A DNA stretch of 64,000 bases from Leishmania donovani (Eukaryota > Euglenozoa > Kinetoplastea > Trypanosomatida > Trypanosomatidae): positions 124,001 through 188,000 of the forward strand of contig NC_018261.1 in the NCBI RefSeq assembly GCF_000227135.1. Direction: 5' to 3'. The translations under genes were made by a program, and so were the position numbers. Positions 30,354 to 41,500 of this stretch are shown here, in pieces; within the stretch, counting starts at the first letter, position 1, and each line of letters opens with the position of its first letter. The notes below the pieces were generated by a model, which ran no database searches, had not been told where the DNA came from, and worked only from the letters and a program-made list of their open reading frames with translations.

Positions 30354-30393
30354 ATACATCTATTCATATATATATATATATGAATAGATGTAT
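30354..30393. repeat. Perfect 40-nt palindrome
   Basis: Bases 30354-30373 (ATACATCTATTCATATATAT) are the exact reverse complement of 30374-30393. There is no loop spacer; flanking bases C30353 and C30394 end the symmetry. The centre is an alternating AT tract, so it could extrude as a cruciform or form an RNA hairpin. Confidence 0.9.
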
Positions 30394-30643
30394 CTGTCGA
30401 TTGTCTTCCTCCCCGACGTGCAGCGTAGTGTAGACAACTCTTTTTCTTCTCCTCGCGTTGGCTGCCGCTGCCGTTGTCCTCATCCGCTTGTTGGCTCTGT
30501 GTTTCTCCCATTCGATGTGCGCTTGATTTTGTTGTTTGGGCGTACCTACTTGAGTGCTCGTTCCACGTGTGTCTCTGGGTCGGCACGTTCTTCGGGTGGC
30601 ACCTTCCTTGAGCTTCTCTGTGCCCCCTGCTCTCGCATCGCCC

Positions 30644-30676
30644 TCCCCCCCCCTTCCTTCCTTCCTTCCTTCCTTT
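30644..30676 (+). repeat. C-run and (TTCC)n pyrimidine tract
   Basis: A pure pyrimidine run with about five CTTC/TTCC units upstream of the 963-residue gene; likely the splice-directing polypyrimidine tract. Confidence 0.6.
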
Positions 30677-30703
30677 CTGCTAACCTCTGGGCAATCTGTG
30701 GAA

Positions 30704-30705
30704 AG
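30704..30705 (+). promoter_or_regulatory. Candidate spliced-leader acceptor AG
   Basis: First AG after the pyrimidine tract at 30644-30676; the ATG at 30896 is 191 nt downstream. Confidence 0.4.
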
Positions 30706-30895
30706 CGGCGAGACGGCCTACACTCTATCTATATCTCGGTGAACACCTCTCAGGGGGAGGAGGAGCAGGGCTACCGCCATCGTCCTCACGCGCAGCGTCC
30801 GTCTGCCTCGCTTGTGCGTGCGTGTGTATACTTGATCCCCTTTACAGAGCAGGCCTTTCTCATCATCTGCTGAGGGTACTTCGTTGTTGTTCTTA

Positions 30896-33242
30896 ATGAG
30901 CGCCGCCACGGATGTGCTGACGATATCGTCGTCACCGTCGCGCACGGAGCCACTTGCGCGCGCCGCAGCCACCATGGCAGGCGATTCTTGCCCCTCCCCC
31001 TCGGCGGCAGCGACCGCCGTCACCACTACGGCATCCTTTGCTTCCCCACGCACCCCGAAGAGTACGCCGCCGCCCACGGCAAGCCGCTGTCTTGTTCGGC
31101 CGCTCTTACTGCAGCGGCGCCATAGCAGATCCGACGGGCCGCAGCACCAGCAACAGCAGTCCAGCTGTGCCTCAAACCCGTCCTCGGCGAATCTGTGCGA
31201 GAGTGAGCAAGAGGGGGCCGGCGGCGTAGAGATACTCCTCGCGAAACAGTACCGGCCCATGCGCGCCATCGTGTCCAGTCGATACGCCGGCACCGCGGCA
31301 GGTCAGCAAGAGCGGCGGCAACGGCAAGAGGACGCGGCGGGGACAGCCGTGGACGGCGGCGCCGCCGAGAAGCTCGCGAGCGGTGCGGCGAAGGAGAATG
31401 ACGGAGCAGGTCACAGCAGCAGCAGCAGCACCACCACCACTGACGGCACCGCCGGGGGGGTTCGATGTATAGCCGTGCAACTTCCCTCAGACCACCACAC
31501 CGCGGCGGCCCCCAACAGCGCTTCACGTGGCCAAGAAGACAAGAGGCAGGTCGCGAACCGCTCCGTACCAATCAACTCTGCTCGCCCCTGCGGCGAAGCC
31601 TTGGTGGCGCCGTCGTCCTCTTCCTACTTCTCTAACCTGTCTGCGAGCACGGCGCACAGCAGCAGCGCGTCGAGCAGCTTCTACGGTGCACCAGCAAGCG
31701 TCCCTCGAGCATCCGGCGCCGGTAAAGGGCACGCAGCAGTTGCATCACTTTCCCCGCCTGCACTCCCCGACGGCGTCCCAGCATGCAATGGTGACGGAAA
31801 CCGCAGCGGCAGCAGCACCGAAGCCAAGGTTGTCCCCCTGCTGCTGCGTACTTGGCTTTCCGCCCACACCATCGGCGAGGAGCTCGGCTCCCCGTCCATC
31901 TCGCGCTCCGCCTCGCGAAACCTCGTGCGCGGGCCGTCCCTCACGGTGCCGCAGGCTCCTCTCGGGACACTGCCTCCCAGCGGTGCCACAAGCATGGGCA
32001 GCGTCACCCCACTCAGCAGTAACCGGAGCAGTACTCATCCTTCGTTCATGCGGCCGCCAAGCGTAACCCGCTCCGGCGGCGAGCAAGGCAGCATCAAAGT
32101 CCCTGGAGGGCTGCGGCAGATAAGCGGCGGCGGCAAAGGCAAAAGCAGCCCGACGGGCGGCATCGCGCATGCTGTTAACGGCCGAGTTTTATGCTCACCG
32201 CATGGCGCGCGGCGGCCAGATCTTGGTTCCCGCCGCACCACCTTTCAGCGCAGCACCTCAAACCTCTCGCTGCCTGAGGCCTCTTCAAGCGGCGGCGCGC
32301 CGCCGCCGAGTGATCTCGGTGAGTGGTCCAGCGGTGCGGCCGTGAGAAAGGACACCGCCTCGGCGCGGCCGCCGCCGTCGTCAATGCCGAAAGAGATGCA
32401 CAGCTTCATCCTCAGTCAGTATCGCACCTTGCAGCGCGACGTTCTTTCTCTCCCCGCTCCACAGCAGTCCGTCTACCCTGACGTGACCTCGGTGGACTTC
32501 CAGCACATCAAGAGGGCGACCTGTTCGAAGCACTCCAAGGCAGCCAAGAAGGCGCTCAAGGCACAGGAGGAGGTGCGGTTGCGTGCCCTTCAGCAGCAGC
32601 ACCACGACATGGAGGTGATTCGAAACGGTGGCCGCGAGCATGTTGGGCAGAGCATGAAGAGCAGCGTGGTGCTGGCCGGCTCTCTGTCGAAGCTTCGAGC
32701 GCGCACCCGCTCTAGCCTCGGCAGAAGCGCCGCCACGGCGCTCGGTGCGAGTCCGGCGACGTCCCTCGTAATAGGCTCACCAGACGAGTGCAGCGTCACC
32801 GCCCTGTACCCCGGAGACGGCTCCGGTCGCGCAACTCCGGAAAAGCATGACGCGGCGCAGTCGCAGACACCAGAGCGGGAGCGGGAAGCCTGGCACGCGT
32901 CCAAGGCCTTCATGGCATCGAACGCTCCTGCCGGCGCACAGCGTCACGGGCGGCAGTCGCGCAGCGTCAACAAGAATCGCATGAAAGGCGAGGAGATCGT
33001 GGTGGCAATCGCCCTCGATAGCGAAGACGAGGAGGATGTCGATGCAAGCACCACGTCGAACGCGGAAACATGGAGGCGATCTCGCGTCGACCAGCCGCAC
33101 AGGAGCGCGCACGTGAGCTCCACGGCCCTGGGCGAGTTGTCGAGCGACACGGCAACAAAGTGCGCTGGCGAGCGGCTTGTCTCTCAGCCGCAGCGCCGCA
33201 GAGGTGCAGCAGCCTCGAAGAGATGTGCAGAGCGCCACGTGC

Positions 33243-33275
<33 letters not shown>

Positions 33276-33787
33276 ATGAGGAGGGCTGCTTCCCATGTAA
33301 GCAGCAACGCGGCAGCCGCGTGCGCAGCGCGCCGTCCCCGTCTTCCGCGCTGCCGCTGGAGCTCTGCTCACCGCCGGTCGCCTCGAGGTCGGGATCGCGG
33401 GCATCCTTGTCCGCACACGCACTTGATAGCTCGCACCACCACTCCAATGCCACCACGGCTTTGCTGGCGCACAGCTCTTCAGAAAGCGACGACGGTGAAG
33501 ACGCGGCGGACGAGTGCTGTCACTGCTGCCCTTGCAAGCGCCCGAAGAACTTCTTCGCCCTCTGTCGCACGAGCAGCCAGAGCGCCGCTTCGCTCGTGTG
33601 GCGAGGGGAGAAGCGCAACGTGGCGGCCGGTGCCATGCAAGAGGAGAAGCCGTCGAGCACGGCCATATCACGCGCCAGCCCCGACGACAGCCAATTTGTG
33701 GTGGAGGACTTGGAGGACAGCGACGAGGATGAGCCGACGCTCTCCATGCAGAGCTTCCGCCGCGCTAACATACAACGCATACGATGA
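30896..33787 (+). CDS. Unrecognised, mostly disordered protein, 963 aa
   Basis: I do not recognise this protein. It is dominated by Ser, Ala, Gly, Arg and His, with homopolymer-like stretches: Ser runs encoded by AGC repeats at about 31415-31430 and 33243-33273, and Thr/Gln runs. The one strongly ordered island is about residues 500-590 (KEMHSFILSQYRTLQRDVLSL, VDFQHIKRATCSKHSKAAKK, then a Glu/Arg/Gln-rich helix). Near the C-terminus an acidic patch precedes a cysteine cluster, ECCHCCPCKRPKNFFALC. The extreme end is acidic (VVEDLEDSDEDE) followed by basic SFRRANIQRIR. No signal or membrane span is visible. The ATG at 30896 is the first in frame; a second ATG, at residue 28 (30977), is possible. 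Confidence 0.7.
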
Positions 33788-35561
33788 AAGGGCACGTCAT
33801 GCCCACATGGCCCCACGTGCGTGTATCACTCTAGCCATCCGGCGTCACCTCCTGCGTATGTGTTTCTGTGTGGGAGGAGGGGAGGGCATGCGCCTATGCA
33901 TGCGCGCTCCTTCGCCCCACCACGCTCCGTCCCGCCCCTCGTCTCCTCTCGTGGTGCTTCTTCGCGGTACTCCGGTCGGCGTCTGTGTTGCCTTTGCTTT
34001 GGGCCCTTCGTGGCACTTCCTTCTTCTGCCCTGTTGTTTTACGCAGTGCGCAGTGGACGTGCGTGCGTGCGTGCATCCATGTTTGTGTGTATGCATGGTG
34101 GGGAGAGGGAAGGGGTCGGCAATGTGGACGCGTCTGTGGTCTGAGCGCCTCTCTGTCTCTGTGCTCTCCCTCCCTCAGTCAGTGTGGTACGTTGTCCTCA
34201 TGCTCTCACTCCACACACAGGCACACGCCTCGAGCTCAGTCTCGCTTGATTTCTCATTAGGTTCTCGCAGTGGTCGTTGCGACGACTCTTCCATGATCAT
34301 CGTCACGCTCCGTGTGTGTGCGTATAATAGTTTTCTCTGTCTCTCTCTCTGCCACTTGGGCGTGCGTGGTTGTCTGCAGCGGCCGTCCGTCCTTTCCCCC
34401 CACCCCACCCTCCCCCTTCTCCCTACGGGCCGCATGACGTCGTGGTGAGTCGAGCGCCGTTTTCTGTGGTGGTGGTGGTGTGCTGCTCTCGCCGCGCTGT
34501 TGGGTTGGCTGGCTGGTGGGGTGGGAGGCGCGGGCAACGTAAGATTTTGTAGAAGGCCAGCGTGAAGCTGCGCCTGCTGCCCCTGTAGCGTTGGATGCGC
34601 GCCGACATGTATTCCGTGGAAGGGTACGTCTGCGTTGATGTGGTCGTGCTTCGCAGCGGCCTTGCCAACGCGAACGGAAGAGAAGCGCAAGCGTGGGGAG
34701 ACGCACATCGGCGCGGTCGCGTCTCTCTCAAGGGGTCCACGCTTTCTTGCATGGCAGCAGACAGATTACGCCAAAGGAGGCAATGCCTGTGACTGAGGCG
34801 CAGAAGCCACAAAACATAATCGAACGAAAACGTCGATCGAGAGCGTGGCACGAGTGGCACAGATGACGCTCATGCACACTCTCACATGCGTCCGCCGCCG
34901 GCGAGTCCACGAGCCCGCGCCACTTTCCTTTGCCTCCCCCTAGCAGTCATGCACCCCGTCCCTGAGCAGCGGCCCATGATTGTGTTGAAAAGCAACAAGG
35001 AGACGCTGCCAGGCGAGTCGTCATGGCATCACCAACGGTCAAGTCTCGCTCAAGCAGCTGTCTCCCAGGAGTTCTCGGAGAGAGGGTAAGCAAGGCTCCT
35101 GACGACTCTCATGCTGCCCCGCATCCCATCTCCCCCACCCCATCACCGACGAGCGCAACGGCCTTGTGCTAGAATAGCCGCGGCATCCCTCTCGCTCGCC
35201 TACTCACCGCCCTCTCCACCTCCCTCCTCCTCTTCTCCACACCCTACGCACACTCACATGCACCGCCGCTGCAGTTAACGAGACATCATAACGTCCGCGA
35301 GGCGAGGGGAGGCACACACACAACGCGCATCAAGCGTGCCAGACCTCATTCTTCCTTCCACCCCCCTCCCTCCTCCTTCTCCATCCACCTCCCTGTCTCC
35401 GCTCGGCCCCTCTTGCCTTCCGTCCTCCCCACCACCCCTCTCTACCCCTTTGGCGGCCCGCCGCGCAACAGTGCCCGTCTGCCAGCCTGTGTCAGGGGAG
35501 GGTGCAGCACCGTGCTCCCACTTCTCCGACCTCAGCCCCGCCCCACATACAGCCCTTCGCG
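33788..35561. other. Intergenic, 1.8 kb
   Basis: Mostly untranslated-looking. Contains TG/GC-rich sequence, C/T tracts at 34385-34430 and 35345-35460, and one 46-codon ATG frame at 34949-35089 just after an acceptor-like CCTCCCCCTAGCAG. I cannot tell whether that frame is translated. Confidence 0.5.
35470..35471 (+). promoter_or_regulatory. Candidate spliced-leader acceptor AG, surface-protein gene
   Basis: First AG after a C/T-rich tract of about 110 nt (35345-35455), 91 nt before the ATG at 35562. Confidence 0.5.
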
Positions 35562-38500
35562 ATGCGTGGCGCACACGTGCGCACGTGTGCGCGCCTCACA
35601 GCGCTGGTGGGTGTCGCCGCCCTCTTCCTTCTCGCCACCCAAGGGCCTGTGGCAGCCGCTGTCGGTTTAACGACCGATCCGGTGCAGCCGCTGCTCGACG
35701 TCCCATTCTTCGCTACCGGCACGGACCTGAGTATGGGCAGCAGACTGTTCGCCTCCTCGGATGCGCGCTGCACCAAGAGTGTCACGACTGCGTGCTCAGT
35801 GAAGAGCGAGGTGAGCGGCAGCAGCTTCAGGAATGGGACATGCGTCTTCACGGTGAGCAGTGCGGCGCTGGGGGTGACGCTGGACACCCCTCGGACCTCG
35901 GTGCCACTTGCCCACTGGTGTGTCGGGAGCCCCGGCTCCGCGCAGCGGGTGGCCACGCTGCAGATGCACAAGATGGAGGTGACGCCCGAATACGTCCTCA
36001 ACGGCGAAGAATCCGCTCTGAACTTTGGCAGCGCTGTGCCGGTGGGAACCACGCTGGGATTTTACGCTGACAGCCAATGCCAGCTTCTGCTCACGGGAGC
36101 CGGTCCGTTTGTGATAACCAACGAGCGCACGGTGAGGTTTACGATAATGCATTCCTCGTCCCCCCTTTTCATGTGCGCCTCCACCATCACTGTGAACGGA
36201 TCCGAAACCCCGACGAAGCTGGTCAATGCAGTGGCACTTGCAACACCCTACACGGTCGATCCCGCCACGGGCGTGCGCCACCAAACCGTCGTCGTCTCGA
36301 GCTCGACACAGGCCTACCCACAGTTTTACCTCTCCACGATGGCACACTGCACGGACTCGCATCCAGCATACCAAAGCACGACTGCCAGCGAAATGGCTGT
36401 GAAAGTCAGCGTGTCTCGTGGCGCGTACTTCTTCTGCGGCTCACGCGATTTTGGTGAAAACGGACTTTACATCCCCGCCAGCAACACGTTCACCGTCTTG
36501 GAGTACGACGTGGTGCCACACACGCTGTACGTGGACAAGGCGACCGTCATGTCCTTCGCCCTCGACGCGGCTCCGGTGCAGAGTACGCTCGAAGCCGTCC
36601 TCTCCACCTCCGATGACTGCAGCGCCGCCAGCAGCTGGCAGAGCAGCTGGAGCAGCACGATGCGGTGGACAGCAAATCAGTTGGGTGTCTACTACGCCTG
36701 CGTTCGCAGGAAGCACGCCGCCGCCACCGACGGCTACGCGAACATCATCATCGCGACAAATCTGCCCACCACCACCTTCTCCCCCGCAGCCCCCGTCCGC
36801 GGCGTGTCCATGCGCGCCACCCTCACCCACGTCAATGCGACCAACGCCTTCTTCGTGGTCGGACTTTTCGACTCGCAAGATTGCACAACGCTGCTCGTGC
36901 GGGGCATCGCCAGCCCGTCCACCAGCGCCACCGCCAGCCTCGCGGTGCCGCTCAGCGCCCGAGATACGCTGTACTTGTGTGTGTCGAACCCGCTGGAAGC
37001 CGAGCCCACCGCGCAGGACGTATCCGTGCGCTTCCACAAGCTGCATGCGCTCACCCCGCAGCCGTTTGCACTGGAGTACGCCCCGCTGCGCGTCGGCGCG
37101 CTGTCGACCATCACGCTGGACGGCACGGTGTTCCTGGCCAAGGGCACGACGGTGGCGCTGGTCCGCGCAGACGCCCGCAAGGAACAGTGCGGCGCCACCG
37201 ACATCCCGACGTTCCATGTCTTCGGCGCCGCGTTCGCGCTAGGCCCCGTCACCTTCCCCGAGGCCGGCGACTGGGACGTGTGCGTGCGCGAGCCCGGCGC
37301 CAGCTACGTCGCCGTGCACCGCGTCACCGTGTACGGCAAGGCGACCGTGGAGCCACCGGGCATCGTCGCCGGCGTCGAGGGTACCATCGCCGTGAGCGGC
37401 CTCCCCCCCAACGCTGTCGTGTTCGTCACGAGCGCCGCTGAGTGCGGCAATGAAGCAGCTGTTCTGGGCAGAGCCACCGCCAGCGGCGAGGGCGCCGCCA
37501 AAATCACGCTCATGTATGACAGTGTTGGCACGCTGCTGCTGTGCTCCTACTACCCGGCCACGGCGCCGCAGCCGGTGTTGCAGGCCGCGGGGAACGTGCG
37601 CACCGCCAACCCGCGCGTCGCGCCGGCAGTCGTGGCGCTCACGGCGCAGAAAGACGACCCGCAGGTGCTTCGCTTCGTGGCGCCTGGCGCGGCAGTGCTG
37701 AAGGGCCACGCCGCCTACCTGCTGCCCGGTGAGTCAGCGTGCCCCAGCGGCTCTCACGTTCCAGGCGCCGCCACCGCNNNNNNNNNNNNNNNNNNNNNNN
37801 NNNNNNNNNNNNNNNNNNNNNNNNNNNNNNNNNNNNNNNNNNNNNNNNNNNNNNNNNNNNNNNNNNNNNNNNNNNNGGCGAGGGCGCCGCCAAAATCACG
37901 CTCATGTATGACAGTGTTGGCACGCTGCTGCTGTGCTCCTACTACCCGGCCACGGCGCCGCAGCCGGTGTTGCAGGCCGCGGGGAACGTGCGCACCGCCA
38001 ACCCGCGCGTCGCGCCGGCAGTCGTGGCGCTCACGGCGCAGAAAGACGACCCGCAGGTGCTTCGCTTCGTGGCGCCTGGCGCGGCAGTGCTGAAGGGCCA
38101 CGCCGCCTACCTGCTGCCCGGTGAGTCAGCGTGCCCCAGCGGCTCTCACGTTCCAGGCGCCGCCACCGCGCTGCCCGCGCTGCAGGTCGCCGCCGGCAGC
38201 GACACGCCGCACGCGACCCTCGAGCTCCGCGCCGCCATGGTCGGCACGCGCTACCTCGCCTGCGTTAACACCAACGGCCGCTTCGTCGCCGCCGGCAACG
38301 TCACCGTGGTGTTGTCCGCGCCACGGCTCGAGTCCGATCCCGCGCCGCTCGCCGCCGGGCTGCCCGCCAGCATCCGTCTCCCCAGCACCTACACAAGCGC
38401 CGCGCAGGTGGACACCTACGCCATCGTCCGCGGCGACGCCGACTGCACCGCCGATCTCAGCACGCTCTCCGTGCTCGCCCGCGGCACCATCGACTCTCGC

Positions 38501-41500
38501 ACCGGCGCCGCCACGCCCTTCCTCGTGCCACGAGACGCCGCGTCGCCCGGCCGTCTGCGCGTATGCGTTGCGCCGCGGTACAGCCTCCTCGACGGCGCCG
38601 GCGGCATCGGCTACGCCGCAGCCGGCGAGCTCGACGTGGCCGCCTTCGCACCGCTCAGCGCCTACGCGCAGCTCGGGCNNNNNNNNNNNNNNNNNNNNNN
38701 NNNNNNNNNNNNNNNNNNNNNNNNNNNNNNNNNNNNNNNNNNNNNNNNNNNNNNNNNNNNNNNNNNNNNNNNNNNNNTCGGCTACGCCGCAGCCGGCGAG
38801 CTCGACGTGGCCGCCTTCGCACCGCTCAGCGCCTACGCGCAGCTCGGGCGGCCCGCCAGCAGCGTCGCCGGCCGGCCCGTGCACACCGCCGCCGCACAGT
38901 ACCTTGTGCGCTGCGGGACAGCCCCGGACGACTGCAGGGCCAGCACCGCGTGCGTGGTAGTCAGCAAGCGTTACAGCGTCGGCGGCGCCACGCTGGGCGA
39001 CCTGGACGCGCCGCGCGGCAACTACCTGCTGTGCCAGAGCGTCACCGTTGACGGCGTCACAGGCACCGTTGCAGCCGACGCCATCGTGAGCGTCGTGGAT
39101 GCCTTCGTCATGTCCGTAGACGCCGACCTCGCGCAGATACGCGCCTACGTGCCCTTCGGCGCCACCATCACAGGCGGCCCCATGGGTACCTCCTTCTACT
39201 CAGTTGCCGTGCAGCCCGCTACCGTGCCCTGCAGCGTTGCGGTCAGCGAGTCACAGACCTTCGTCTCGAGCGAGAGCTTCGTCATCATCAACATCAGTGC
39301 CACCGAGCCGCAGACGGACGTCCACTTCTGCGTCGGACCCACCACCACGAGCAGCCGCACCGAGGTGACGCGCGCCACGCTGCACCACTACATGAGCCCG
39401 GCCTGCATCTTCGCTGACACGCCCACCACCATCACCCTGCCCACGCGCAGCGCAGGCACCTCCGCGCTTCTCTCGTCCTCACGCAGCGCCCCCGTCGCCG
39501 TTAAGGGCGGGGAGAAGAAGCCCTTGAGCGGCAGCCGGGTCAGCTTCACCATCGACGGCTGCGGCGACAACGAGGCCGTCACGGAGCTCTTCTACCACGA
39601 GTTCAACGACGGCTGGTCGGTGGTACGCGGGCGCATGCTGCTGATACGCAACGGCACCTGCAAAGGCGGCGCGAGTCCGCCCAGCATCCGCACCGTGTAC
39701 GCAGCGCCGGGCGCGCCCATCAGCGACGCCGGCGTCGACACGCGGTTCCTGGCCGTATCCGGCGTCGGCATCAGCTCCGGAGACATGTCGCTGCCGGGCA
39801 TCGGCGTCCTGGCCACGGGCTACGTGCCGGCCGTGGACGAGGATGCCGCCTTCCACGTGTGGGCGCACCCCATCGGCAACCCGGACTCCCTCTTCACAAC
39901 CGCCGCGGCAACGCTGCGGGTGCGCAACTGGGTTGTCACGCCGACACACGCGCTCAGCCGCTACAACGCCACCATTGGCGCGGCGCCGCTCACGCTGCTG
40001 CACATCAGCGACGCGACACCGTCGGAGGGCACCTTCTTCAGCCAGTCGCAGCGCTGTGACGGCAGCCTCGGCGACGCCGCGGACATGGGCACGCCGACGC
40101 AGGCCGCCGTCTACAGCGCCACGGGCGTGAGCGGGCAGGTGTATGTGTGCACTCTTCACCCGCAGACCGGCGCGCCGCTGGCCGTGGCGAAGTTCACGTC
40201 GCTGCTGCTGCCGCAGGTGCTGCACGCGTCGCCCGCCGTCGTGCGGGGCGCCACCTACGCCGCCACGCTGCAGACCGAGGGCTACGCGCTGCAGAAGACC
40301 AGCACGTTCCTCTCCAGCAACCTCTGCGCCGGGCCGTTGCCGCTGCAGTCGAATGCGGTGTCGACGGCCAGCGTCCTATGGGTGTCCTTCCTCGCGGAAA
40401 GCATTGCACAGGACGTCAAGAGTGTGAGCTTGTGCGTGTTGACGCCGGCCGGCACCGGCGTCGCAATCGCCAACGTGCCGGTGGCGCCCGGCACCATGTG
40501 GCCCACGCAATTCGCGGTCGGCACCGCCGCCGCCACCATCTTCGTGCCGTTGTCGCCGCACACCACCTTCCAGCTGAGCGCCACCGCCACCACCTGCATC
40601 GACGTCGGCGGCATGCCCACCTTCACCACCGACGCCGACGGCTACGCCGCGCTATCGCTGCTGCGCGCCAGCGGCGACGCCCTGCCGCTGGGCCGCTACG
40701 CCGTGTGCGCTGTCCCGCCCATGCGGGCGGCGGTGGCGGCAGCGTCGCCGCTCGAGACCATCGAGGTGGTGCCGGCGGCGCACTTCAGCGTGCACGGCAC
40801 CGTCTTCGTTGTCGGCGTGCCCAGTCGCATGGAACTGCAGCAGGACCTGCGCGCCGCCGACCTCATCGCCGGCTTCAGCACAACCGCCGCCTGTAGCCCC
40901 GTCACCACCGACCACGGCACCTGGGCAGCGCTGTCTAGCACCGCGATCGAGGTGCGCGCGACAGTGGCGAGGAGAAGTGGCGTGTTCCTGTGCGCACAGG
41001 TGCCCGGGAACGGCTCCGTCGTCGCGCTGCCGCACGCGCTGGCGTCGCCGAGCCGCATCGAGTTCCTGCAGCTGGCCATGAAACTGCCGGACGGCAGCTG
41101 GGACACGTGCACCGACTACTTGGTGGACCAGTGCCGCCCGCCCGGCAGCGCTGGCAGCGCGGCGGCGGACATGCTAACCGTGGTGCACGGCGACTGCTGC
41201 AGCTACGCGGCGCAGGCGCAGGCCGTGGGCAGCGCCAGCATGGCCAGCGGCACGTGCCGGCTGCGGCTGGACGCGGCAAAGGTGGCGGCGTACGCCGTCG
41301 GCACGAACTTCAGCGTGTGCGCCTGGAACCCCGAGAACAGCTCCACCTGCGCGACGCTGCACAGGGTGGCAGTGACTAGGAACTGCAAGCCGACCAACGT
41401 CGGCCGTGGCTCCAGGCTGAGCAGCGGCGCGGTGGCCGGCATCGCGGTGGGGTGCATGGTATGTGGTGCCGCGCTACTGGCGCTCGTCATGTGGCTCCTG

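Larger units (their letters stand above)
28528..30895. other. Intergenic, 2.4 kb
   Basis: No gene I can support. Contains T11 at 28920-28931, a (TG)n run at about 29920-29943, the 40-nt palindrome at 30354-30393, a C-rich and (TTCC)n tract at 30644-30676, and an acceptor-like AG at 30704-30705. Confidence 0.5.

Noticed and set aside
35502..35561. Upstream extensions starting at GTG or TTG for several genes (also at 2626, 10525, 15039, 19584, 23595, 26127, 30884, 48557, 54673)
   Set aside because: Nuclear trypanosomatid genes start at ATG, and these extensions are splice-leader-like low-complexity sequence.
37739..38093. A real frameshift or two separate genes at the first gap
   Set aside because: Identical 293-bp flanks around a fixed-length N run explain it; counting the overlap once restores one frame.
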